Shown: positions 57,017 to 64,000 of the stretch, one piece after another
How positions within the stretch are numbered: the first letter of the stretch is position 1
Layout: every line of letters starts with the position of its first letter
Assembly (NCBI RefSeq): GCF_026020075.1
Contig: NZ_CP102772.1
Span: 4,616,501 to 4,680,500, forward strand
Direction: 5' to 3'
Length of the DNA stretch: 64,000 nt
Origin: Bosea sp. NBC_00550
GTDB lineage: Bacteria; Pseudomonadota; Alphaproteobacteria; Rhizobiales; Beijerinckiaceae
Made by a program: the position numbers and the translations under genes
Notes under the pieces: model-generated
The model's database searches: none
Seen by the model: the letters and a program-made list of their open reading frames with translations, nothing else
Told to the model about the DNA's origin: nothing

Positions 57017-58060
57017 TCACGCAGGTCTCCTGGCGCGATAGAGGATCAGCGCGAAGGCCGGCGCCCCGAACAGGGCGGTGACGACGCCGATCGGCAGGAT
57101 CTGCTGCGGTACCAACACGCGCGAGAGGATGTCGGCGAGGATCATGAAGACCGCGCCGATCACGAGGCAGGCCGGCAGCAGGCGGGCATGGCCAGAGCCG
57201 ACGAGGAAACGCGCGGCGTGCGGGATGACGAGGCCGACGAAACCGACCGTGCCGACGATGCTGACCATGGCGGCGGTCATCACCGCCGTCGTCGCGAACA
57301 GCACGATCCGCACGCGCAGAACCGCGATGCCGAGCGAGGCGGCGGCGTCGACGCCGAAGGCGAAGGCGTCGAGCGCCTTGGCGTGCAGCATGCAGACGCC
57401 GAAGCCGAGCAGGGCGACCGGCGCCGCCATCCATAGATCCGGCCAGCGCACGCCGCCGAAATTGCCGAGCAGCCAGAACATGACGCCACGCGCCTGCTCG
57501 GCGCTGGCGAGTGTCGTGACGATGGTTGCCGTCGCGGCGTTGAAGAGCTGCGAGGTCGCGACGCCGGCCAGGATGACGCGGTCGCTGGCGCCGCCCGCCC
57601 CCGTCGCGAGCAAAGCGACGGCTGCCAGCGCCGCGCAGGCGCCGATGAAGGCGCCTGTCGACAGGCTGATCGCCACGCCGCCGATGCCGATGCCGAGGAT
57701 CAGCACCGCGACGGCACCGGTCGAGGCGCCGGCGGAGATGCCGAGGATATAGGGCTCGGCCAGCGGATTGCGCAGCAGCGCCTGCAGGATCGCGCCGGAA
57801 AGCGCGAGCGCCCCGCCGCACAATCCGGCCATCAATGCCCGGCTCAGGCGATAGTCGAAGATCACGCCCTGCTGGATCGCGCTGACCGGCAGGTCGAGGT
57901 CGAACAGCCCGTTGCCGAGCGCCTTGACGGCGACCTGAAACGGGATCGCCATCTCGCCGATCGTCACCGCCAGCGCCACCGACAAGGTGAGTGCCAGCAG
58001 CGACAGCAGCGCGAGACCGATCCGCGCCGGCCAGTTCGGACCGTGGGCGGCGTGGCTCAA
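57017..58060 (-). CDS. FecCD-family permease (BtuC-like)
   Basis: The TTG at 58060 overlaps the binding-protein stop (TTGA), giving 347 residues; no ATG or GTG suits better. About ten helices; LSRALMAGLCGGALALSGAILQALLRNPLAEPYILGISAGAS is the classic BtuC/FecCD stretch, and GTVGFVGLVIPHAARFLVGSGH is the ATPase-contacting loop. It forms a homodimer pore. The last codons contain a 14-mer identical to the B12 box of the riboswitch. Confidence 0.93.
   Translation of the reverse strand: MSHAAHGPNWPARIGLALLSLLALTLSVALAVTIGEMAIPFQVAVKALGNGLFDLDLPVSAIQQGVIFDYRLSRALMAGLCGGALALSGAILQALLRNPLAEPYILGISAGASTGAVAVLILGIGIGGVAISLSTGAFIGACAALAAVALLATGAGGASDRVILAGVATSQLFNAATATIVTTLASAEQARGVMFWLLGNFGGVRWPDLWMAAPVALLGFGVCMLHAKALDAFAFGVDAAASLGIAVLRVRIVLFATTAVMTAAMVSIVGTVGFVGLVIPHAARFLVGSGHARLLPACLVIGAVFMILADILSRVLVPQQILPIGVVTALFGAPAFALILYRARRPA
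57021..57034 (-). promoter_or_regulatory. B12-box-like 14-mer at the permease gene end
   Basis: GCCAGGAGACCTGC on the minus strand is identical to the core of the B12 box in the riboswitch at 59376-59389. It lies just before the permease stop and 15-28 bases upstream of the ATPase start codon. No other riboswitch element is present here. It may be chance or a functional pairing site. Confidence 0.3.
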
Positions 58061-59088
58061 GGGGCGATGCCGAAGCTCGCGATCGCCTTGGCGAGCGTCT
58101 CGATGCCATCGACCGTATCGAGCCCGGCGCGAGTGGCCCCGACGTCGATGATGACGACGCGGTTGTTCTTCACCGCGTCGAGCTTGCTGGCGACGGCATC
58201 CGTCTTCAGGAATTCGAGCTTCTTCTCGATATCGTCGACCGGGAAGCGGCGGCGGTCCATCCTGACCGTGACGATCACGGCCGGGTTGGCGGCGGCGATG
58301 CTCTCCCAGCCCACCAGCGGCCATTCCTCGTTGGTGGTGATGATGTTGCGCGCCCCGAGCTGCGACAGGATATAGGCCGGCACGCCGTTCTTGCCGGCCA
58401 TGAAGCCGTCGCCCTTGATGTCCTTGCTGGAGAACCAGACGACCACGGGCACGTCCTGCGCCTTCAGCTTCACGACCTGCTCGACGGCCTTGTCCTCGCG
58501 CGCCTTGAGCTCGGCGACGAGCTTCTCGGCGCGGTCGGAAACGTCGAAGATCTGCCCGAACTCGCGGATGTTGCGATAGACCAGCTCCATCGAGAACATC
58601 TGCGTGCGCACGCCGTCGCCGGGGCCGGAATTGTCCTTGCCGACGCAATCGGTCGGCGAGACATAGGTCGGCACCTTGACCTTGTGGAACTGGTCGCGCT
58701 TGCCGACGATGCCGTTCGGCCCGAGATGCCATTCGAACATCGCGGTGACGAGGTCTGGCTCCTGGCCGACGACGGCCTCGAAGCTCGGGTCGTTGTCGGC
58801 GAGGCGCTTCACCTTGGCGTTGACGGCCTCATAGGACTTGGCGACCGGCGAGAACCAGACGGCGGTGCCGACGACACGGTCGCCGAGGCCGAGCGCATAA
58901 AGGATTTCCGTCTGGGTCTGTCCGAGCGCGACGATGCGCTTGGGCGGGGCGGCGAAGGTGATCGTCTCCCGGCAGTTCTCCAGCGTCAGTGGATACTGCG
59001 TCGGAGCTGCCGAGGCGGCGGCGGCGAAGAGGACGCTGCCGGCGGCCGCGGCGAGCAAGGCGGGAACGAACTGGAAGGCACGACGCAT
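58057..59088 (-). CDS. Class III periplasmic binding protein, probable corrinoid/metal-chelate
   Basis: The ATG at 59088 (MRRAFQF) starts a 343-residue protein with a clear Sec signal ending at A-S-A-A. The Peripla_BP_2 fold is seen in KRIVALGQTQTEILYALGLGDRVVGTAVW and in the long helix region VYRNIREFGQIFDVSDRAEKLVAEL. The frame stays open upstream to 59334 but that part has no signal peptide or family match. It is the first gene of a BtuFCD-like operon preceded by a cobalamin riboswitch and a second internal promoter. Confidence 0.88.
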   Translation of the reverse strand: MRRAFQFVPALLAAAAGSVLFAAAASAAPTQYPLTLENCRETITFAAPPKRIVALGQTQTEILYALGLGDRVVGTAVWFSPVAKSYEAVNAKVKRLADNDPSFEAVVGQEPDLVTAMFEWHLGPNGIVGKRDQFHKVKVPTYVSPTDCVGKDNSGPGDGVRTQMFSMELVYRNIREFGQIFDVSDRAEKLVAELKAREDKAVEQVVKLKAQDVPVVVWFSSKDIKGDGFMAGKNGVPAYILSQLGARNIITTNEEWPLVGWESIAAANPAVIVTVRMDRRRFPVDDIEKKLEFLKTDAVASKLDAVKNNRVVIIDVGATRAGLDTVDGIETLAKAIASFGIAP

Positions 59089-59153
59089 GAACGGGACCGG
59101 CTTGGAGAGGGCGTCACGGCAGCGGAGCAGCGAGGCCCCGGCGCAACGGACAT

Positions 59154-59176
59154 CAAGTGTAACAATGTTGCATTTC
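59154..59176. promoter_or_regulatory. Zur/Fur-like dyad over an internal promoter
   Basis: Two 11-base arms around a central base (CAAGTGTAACA / TGTTGCATTTC) match as inverted repeats at 8 of 11 positions. Read on the minus strand it begins GAAATG and resembles alphaproteobacterial zinc-repressor (Zur) boxes at about 15 of 22 positions by my recollection of the consensus. It overlaps the -10 and likely start site of the promoter at 59176-59205, where a repressor would block transcription. Regulator identity is inferred. Confidence 0.45.
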
Positions 59177-59205
59177 TCATAGGTCGCGCGACGCGGGCGC
59201 GTCAA
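59176..59205 (-). promoter_or_regulatory. Candidate internal sigma-70 promoter for the BtuFCD-like operon
   Basis: On the minus strand TTGACG (-35, 59205-59200) and TATGAG (-10, 59181-59176) are separated by 18 bases. It lies downstream of the riboswitch and upstream of the first gene, so transcription from here would escape riboswitch control. The -10 matches consensus at four of six positions. Confidence 0.45.
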
Positions 59206-59373
59206 GTGACGTGCGGCCTGCGCGGCGGCATCAGCGGATATCGTGGACATGGATTTCATCGCTCCCCGAATGAGCGCGGGGAGTCTGGGCGGATACGGCC
59301 GGATGCGGGGTCTGGGGACGCCGCCGACGCGCATCCCTCCGGAACACCCCGCCCGAAAGACGTCTCGCGATCG

Positions 59374-59566
59374 CGGCAGGTCTCCTGGCTCGCGGGTCGA
59401 CGCCTGATCCGCCCGGCCTTCCCAGTGCGCGGGGCACCAGTGGACGATGGACGGAAGGCTCGCCGCTTACAGTTGCGGGGGCAGCCTCGGCTTCGGCGAA
59501 AGGCGCCTCACCGAATTCCCTCTTAGCTCCGGGGTGCGACCCGGAGAACCTCGATCGACCGGCACC
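59374..59566 (-). promoter_or_regulatory. Cobalamin (adenosylcobalamin) riboswitch
   Basis: Read on the minus strand, the conserved blocks appear in order: AAGAGGGAATTCGGTGAGG, then GCTGCCCCCGCAACTGTAAG, then TCCACTGG and CACTGGGAAGGC, and finally the B12 box GAGCCAGGAGACCTGCCG at 59392-59374. These match the cobalamin riboswitch consensus very closely. It ends 285 bases before the binding-protein start. Bound cobalamin should lower expression of the downstream transporter, by termination or by hiding the ribosome site; no clear terminator follows. Confidence 0.95.
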
Positions 59567-59602
59567 ATAGGGCGGCGCCGAGGCGCGTCAAGCGGGCAGA
59601 CG

Positions 59603-60606
59603 CTACGTCACCGTCCTGAACGATCCGAACTGCGAGAACAATGCGGCGGTGCCGCCGGTATGGATCACGCAGGCCGGCTCGCCGACGGCGATCCGGCCCT
59701 CGGTGAGCGCCTCGACGAAGCCGGCACAGGTCTTCGCCGTATAGACATGCTCGATGAGGATGCCCTCGGTGCGGGCGAAGGCCAGGATGGCGGCTTCCGA
59801 GGCCGGGGTCGGCACGCCCCAGCCGCCGCCGAGATGCTCCATGTGATACTGCGGCGGCGCCGCATCGAGAGGCGCGACATCGAGCCCCGTCCGGTCGCGC
59901 AGGCCCTCATAGATGCGCCGGACATGCTCCTCCAGCTCCGCTCGCTCGTATTCGACGCTGACGAGATGGACCTGGAAGGGATGCCCGAGCAGGGCATTGC
60001 CGAAGATGAAGCCGGCCTCTGTCGGCCCCATCGAGCCCGCGAGAAAGACGTGCCGGATCGGTGCCTCTTCCCGCTGCGACTGTTCATGCAGTTCGAAGGC
60101 GGCCCGGACATAGCCCATCGCGCCGAGCACGGGGTCGCCAACGATGTAGGGCTTCCGCCCCTGACGCACGAGTTCCGCCGCCGCTTCGGCGAGCGCTGCG
60201 TTGCGCTGGCTTTCATCGACCGCTCCGATAAAGCGCAGCTCGGCGCCGAACAGTCGGTTCAGGAAGGAGCGCTCGCGATTCTCCGGCGTATCCGGCGCAT
60301 TGTGCAGGACGATGCAGTCGAGACCGACGAGCGAGGCAGCCGCGGCCGTGAGGCGGCAGAGATTGGAGGTCGCACCGCCTCCGACTAGAAGGTATCGGCC
60401 TTCTCGCGCAGCGCAGCGCCCAGCCAGTATTCGAGGCTCCGCAGCTTGTTGCCGCCGAGCGCGATCTCCATCAGGTCGTCGCGCTTGATGTAGACGCCGG
60501 GCCGGCCGAGCTTCTCCTCGAAACGGCGCAGCCTCTGGACCGGCGTCGGAGCCTCGACGAGGGCATGGCGCGGCTCGCGCAAAAGGGTGGAAGGCTGAGG
60601 CGTCAT
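59603..60606 (-). pseudogene. D-cysteine desulfhydrase-like PLP enzyme, frameshifted
   Basis: The first 73 residues (TPVQRLRRFEEKLGRPGVYIKRDD, then the PLP lysine in ALGGNKLRSLEYWLG) run into TAG at 60385. One frame over, the protein continues at once with LVGGGATSNLCRLTAAAASL and on to HTGGTAALFSQF at the end. The 1004-base span is one short of 335 codons, so one base was lost near 60386-60391. The family includes D-cysteine desulfhydrase and ACC deaminase (fold-type II PLP enzymes). It may be a real inactivation or a sequencing error. It ends 37 bases before the riboswitch begins. Confidence 0.82.
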
Positions 60607-60655
60607 CGTCCCGTTCGCGGTAGGACCTAGTCAGGCTGGGTCGATTGGGCGGCGA

Positions 60656-61051
60656 TCAGCCGCCGTACTGGGCGTCCGAGACCTGCTCCAACCATTCGAC
60701 GACCTTGCCGTTCTCGGCTTCCTGAATGGCGATATGGGTCATGCCCGTTGCCGGCGCCGCGCCATGCCAGTGCTTTTCGCCGGGCGGAAACCAGACCACG
60801 TCGCCCGGTCGAATCTCCTCGATCGGCCCGCCCCAGCGCTGCACCCGGCCGGCACCGCTGACGACGACCAGCGTCTGGCCGAGCGGGTGGGTGTGCCAGG
60901 CCGTCCGCGCGCCGGGCTCGAAGGTGACGCTGGCGCCCTGCACGCGCTCTGGCGCATGCGGATTGAAGAGCGGGTCGATCCGGACCGATCCGGTGAACCA
61001 GTCGGCCGGTCCCTTCCCGGACGGCCGGGAGCCGGCGCGCATGATCTCCAT
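60656..61051 (-). CDS. Small cupin, hydroxynitrile-lyase-like (GtHNL family)
   Basis: The ATG at 61051 gives 131 residues. The sequence [39 protein letters not shown] and [18 protein letters not shown] follows bacterial manganese cupins described as (R)-selective hydroxynitrile lyases (GtHNL). The metal ligands are the histidines of HTHPLGQ (with glutamine) and the later HWHG histidine. Whether it cleaves cyanohydrins in this organism is unknown; many relatives are annotated only as cupins. It precedes the D-cysteine desulfhydrase-like gene by 49 bases on the same strand. Confidence 0.82.
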   Translation of the reverse strand: MEIMRAGSRPSGKGPADWFTGSVRIDPLFNPHAPERVQGASVTFEPGARTAWHTHPLGQTLVVVSGAGRVQRWGGPIEEIRPGDVVWFPPGEKHWHGAAPATGMTHIAIQEAENGKVVEWLEQVSDAQYGG

Positions 61052-61642
61052 GGTGATCTCCTCGTCTCCGGCGCTGCGGAAGGCGCTCGGGATATTGCGA
61101 CGATAGGCGCTCCGATGGGAATCGCCTCGTCTGCTACGGGCATAGACCGGGAAGCGCCGTGCCGACAGAGGCGTTCGGATTGAACGAGGCCGGCGCGCCT
61201 TGGCGGTGATGATCGGTTGAGCACCCCTGAGGGTTTGGCTCGCAAAGCGGGCGATTGATGCCGCTTTATTGTGCAAATCAGTTTCTTGGATGGCGTCATC
61301 GATGGCCTCGGCCAGCTGAGGACCGAATGGTCGGTGCCTCCTGCCGCTTTTGAATGCAGGTGATGGCACTGAAGCGCAGTGCAAACGCGCCCGCCAGCCG
61401 GCGCGGGCCGATCAATCCTTTGCCGCGGACGAGCCACTCTGATCGCAATGACATCGAGCTTTCCCGGCTGGCATATCACTTGCGTCTTTTTTCGGCAGCA
61501 GAGGGGAAGGCGGCGTGCGTGTTGCTTGGCGGGATCGCGATAGGGGAAGAGCTGTGCGGCTTGCGATCCGCATGATGCTGGGCATCGATGCGGTGGGGGG
61601 CGAAGCTGAGACGTTCGTCCCGAAGCGGAAGCGGCGTTGAAC
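61052..61642. other. 591-base gap upstream of the urease operon
   Basis: Open frames here are short, lack ribosome sites and match no family I recognise. The region holds the sigma-54 promoter at 61468-61483, a dyad GCACT-N7-AGTGC at 61366-61382, and an ACCC-CTGA-GGGT dyad at 61223-61234 whose left half (GCACC) resembles an NtrC half-site. It probably also contains the promoter of the cupin gene on the minus strand. Confidence 0.5.
61468..61483 (+). promoter_or_regulatory. Sigma-54 (RpoN) promoter for the urease operon
   Basis: CTGGCATATCACTTGC matches the -24/-12 consensus (TGGCAC-N5-TTGC) with GG at 61470-61471, GC at 61482-61483 and exactly ten bases between. The start of transcription would be near 61495, about 148 bases before ureD. 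This fits activation by NtrC under nitrogen limitation. Confidence 0.7.
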
Positions 61643-62488
<846 letters not shown>

Positions 62489-62516
62489 CAAGGCCCGGAA
62501 ACTCTAGGATGACGGC

Positions 62517-62819
62517 ATGAACCTGACACCGCGCGAGAAGGACAAGCTCTTGATCTCGATGGCCGCCATGGTGGCGCGCCGCAGGCTCGAGCGCGGCGTC
62601 AAGCTGAACCATCCCGAAGCGATCGCGCTGATCTCGGATTTCGTCGTCGAAGGCGCGCGCGATGGCCGCAGCGTCGCCGAGCTGATGGAAGCCGGGGCGC
62701 ATGTCGTCGGCCGGGCGCAGGTCATGGAAGGCGTCGCCGAGATGATCCACGACGTGCAGGTCGAGGCGACCTTTCCCGACGGCACCAAGCTCGTCACCGT
62801 CCATGAACCGATCCGCTGA
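62517..62819 (+). CDS. ureA: Urease subunit gamma
   Basis: 100 residues, the standard length. [35 protein letters not shown] and the [21 protein letters not shown] segment are diagnostic. It forms the (alpha-beta-gamma)3 urease with UreB and UreC in the cytoplasm. It starts 28 bases after ureD. Confidence 0.97.
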   Translation: MNLTPREKDKLLISMAAMVARRRLERGVKLNHPEAIALISDFVVEGARDGRSVAELMEAGAHVVGRAQVMEGVAEMIHDVQVEATFPDGTKLVTVHEPIR

Positions 62820-62840
62820 CGTCCCGACACAGAGGCTGCC

Positions 62841-63422
62841 ATGAAGAGACTGTCGATCGCCCTGATCCTGAGCGTTGGTGCCGCGAGCCCGGCCTTCGCC
62901 CATCTCAACCCGGCCGAGCATGGCTCGTTTGCGGCCGGCTTCTCGCATCCGCTCTTCGGCGTGGACCATATCCTGGCGATGGTCGGCGTCGGCCTCTGGG
63001 CGTTCCTTGTCGGCGGGCGCGCGATCTGGGCGATCCCGCTCGCTTTCGTCGTCACGATGATGCTCGGCTTCGCCGCGGCGCTGGCGGGCATCGGTTTGCC
63101 CTTCGTCGAGCCGGTGATCGCCGCCTCCGTCGTCGTGCTAGGCCTGCTCGCGCTCGTCGCGCTGCAGGTGCCGACGCCGGTCGGCATGGCGGTGGTCGGC
63201 TTCTTCGCGCTGTTCCACGGCTATGCCCATGGCGGCGAACTGGGCGAGGCGACCAGCACGTCCTTCATGGTCGGCTTCGCGCTGGCGACGGCGCTGCTGC
63301 ATGCGGTCGGCGTCGGCGTCGGTTTTGCCGGCAATGCGCTTTCGCATCGCGGGCGCATGGCGGCGCGCGTCGCCGGTGGCCTGACCGCGCTCGGCGGCCT
63401 CTGGCTGGTCGCGGGAGCCTGA
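62841..63422 (+). CDS. ureJ: HupE/UreJ-family membrane protein
   Basis: 193 residues with a Sec signal (cleavage at A-F-A-H) and about six helices. The motif [20 protein letters not shown] is the HupE/UreJ signature, with the histidine and aspartate thought to pass nickel. Located between ureA and ureB, it probably brings nickel into the cell for urease. Confidence 0.93.
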   Translation: MKRLSIALILSVGAASPAFAHLNPAEHGSFAAGFSHPLFGVDHILAMVGVGLWAFLVGGRAIWAIPLAFVVTMMLGFAAALAGIGLPFVEPVIAASVVVLGLLALVALQVPTPVGMAVVGFFALFHGYAHGGELGEATSTSFMVGFALATALLHAVGVGVGFAGNALSHRGRMAARVAGGLTALGGLWLVAGA

Positions 63423-63426
63423 CGCG

Positions 63427-63732
63427 ATGATCCCCGGAGAGGTCTTCCCCGCTGCCGGCGACATCGTCCTCAACGAGGGGGCGGCGCAGGTGACCCTGCT
63501 CGTCGCCAATACCGGCGACAGGCCGATCCAGGTCGGCTCGCACTACCATTTCTTTGAGACCAACGCAGCGCTCGATTTCGACCGTGCCGCCGCGCGCGGC
63601 ATGCGGCTCGACATCGCCGCCGGCACCGCCGTGCGCTTCGAGCCCGGCCAGCAGCGCGAGGTCCGCCTCGTGCCACTCGGCGGCGGGCGGGCCGTCTACG
63701 GCTTCCAGCAGAAGGTGATGGGGAAACTCTGA
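63427..63732 (+). CDS. ureB: Urease subunit beta
   Basis: 101 residues: [18 protein letters not shown], then [21 protein letters not shown] and a final [17 protein letters not shown]. It starts four bases after ureJ and its stop overlaps the ureC start (TGATG). Confidence 0.97.
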   Translation: MIPGEVFPAAGDIVLNEGAAQVTLLVANTGDRPIQVGSHYHFFETNAALDFDRAAARGMRLDIAAGTAVRFEPGQQREVRLVPLGGGRAVYGFQQKVMGKL

Positions 63733-64000
63733 TGCCGGCCACGCTCTCCCACGCCGCCTATGCCCAGATGTACGGACCGACGGTCGGCGACCGGGTCCGC
63801 CTCGCCGATACAGACCTGATCATCGAGGTCGAGAAGGACTTCACGATCTATGGCGAGGAGGTGAAGTTCGGCGGCGGCAAGGTCATCCGCGACGGCATGG
63901 GCCAGAGCCAGGCGAGCCGCGCCGAGGGCGCGGTCGATACCGTCATCACCAACGCGCTGATCGTCGATCACTGGGGCATCGTTAAGGCCGATGTCGGGTT
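63732..64000 (+). CDS. ureC: Urease subunit alpha, N-terminal part (runs past window end)
   Basis: The first 89 codons are visible: [30 protein letters not shown] and [14 protein letters not shown] are the usual UreC start. This is the catalytic subunit that holds the two nickel ions on a carbamylated lysine; those residues lie beyond the window. The open frame continues to position 64000. Confidence 0.97.
   Translation, partial: MPATLSHAAYAQMYGPTVGDRVRLADTDLIIEVEKDFTIYGEEVKFGGGKVIRDGMGQSQASRAEGAVDTVITNALIVDHWGIVKADVG

Noticed and set aside
58057..59334. A longer binding protein starting at 59334
   Set aside because: The extra 82 residues lack a signal peptide and lie before a clear signal sequence at the ATG at 59088.
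61366..61382. GCACT-N7-AGTGC as an NtrC site
   Set aside because: The gap between GCAC and GTGC is nine bases; the consensus has seven, so it is only noted as a dyad.

Overview
The window is high-GC, gene-dense chromosomal DNA from an alphaproteobacterium, most likely a member of the Hyphomicrobiales (Rhizobiales) such as a Bosea-like soil or plant-associated bacterium. That placement is inferred from protein content (many solute importers, a TRAP uronate system, the PhaC-like/Pta/AckA cluster, urease) and not from a marker gene. No rRNA, tRNA, CRISPR array, prophage or insertion sequence was recognised.

Layout. 1-3309: edge of a polysaccharide locus (glycosyltransferase end, GH16-like secreted protein, HAD-family protein). 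3436-8676: a siderophore operon on the minus strand (TonB receptor, binding protein, ferric-siderophore reductase) divergent from a TetR regulator, with a 24-bp palindrome between them. 8872-13578: a peptide/nickel-type ABC importer without ATPases plus a flavin monooxygenase. 13635-15621: two damaged genes, a headless FAD oxidoreductase and a frameshifted LysR regulator. 15716-19299: a cytoplasmic molybdopterin S/N-oxide reductase coupled to a class III CoA-transferase. 19479-23855: a DUF1800/DUF1501 pair and a CYTH-CHAD protein. 24052-29193: an MlrC-like metallopeptidase with a second ATPase-less peptide importer. 29330-35560: an ABC exporter and an RND efflux pair. 36072-39422: aspartate:alanine antiporter and a frameshifted aspartate 4-decarboxylase. 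39683-41374: an ArsR/SRPBCC/DUF1801 operon preceded by a nested palindrome. 41471-47164: unsaturated-uronate (pectin breakdown product) catabolism, kdgF-kduD-kduI, with a TRAP transporter and divergent GntR regulator. 47374-52242: a YhiI-RbbA-YhhJ-type ABC system. 52343-56053: PhaC-like hydrolase, Pta, AckA and a tyrosine phosphatase. 56221-59566: a BtuFCD-type transporter under a cobalamin riboswitch, with an extra internal promoter and dyad. 59603-61051: a frameshifted D-cysteine desulfhydrase-like gene and a GtHNL-like cupin. 61643-64000: start of a urease operon (ureD-A-J-B-C) behind a good sigma-54 promoter match.

The genes read as a nutrient-scavenging region: iron, cobalamin, peptides, urea, uronates and probably sulfur compounds. 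The most notable items are regulatory DNA (cobalamin riboswitch with a repeated B12-box 14-mer, a Zur-like dyad over an internal promoter, the ArsR double dyad, the TetR palindrome, the sigma-54 promoter), a 126-bp intergenic repeat in two copies, two importers lacking ATPases, and three genes each carrying one frameshift plus one N-terminally truncated gene. The frameshifts may be true mutations or sequencing errors; this cannot be settled from the sequence alone. I found no clear evidence for a wholly new defence or biosynthetic system.
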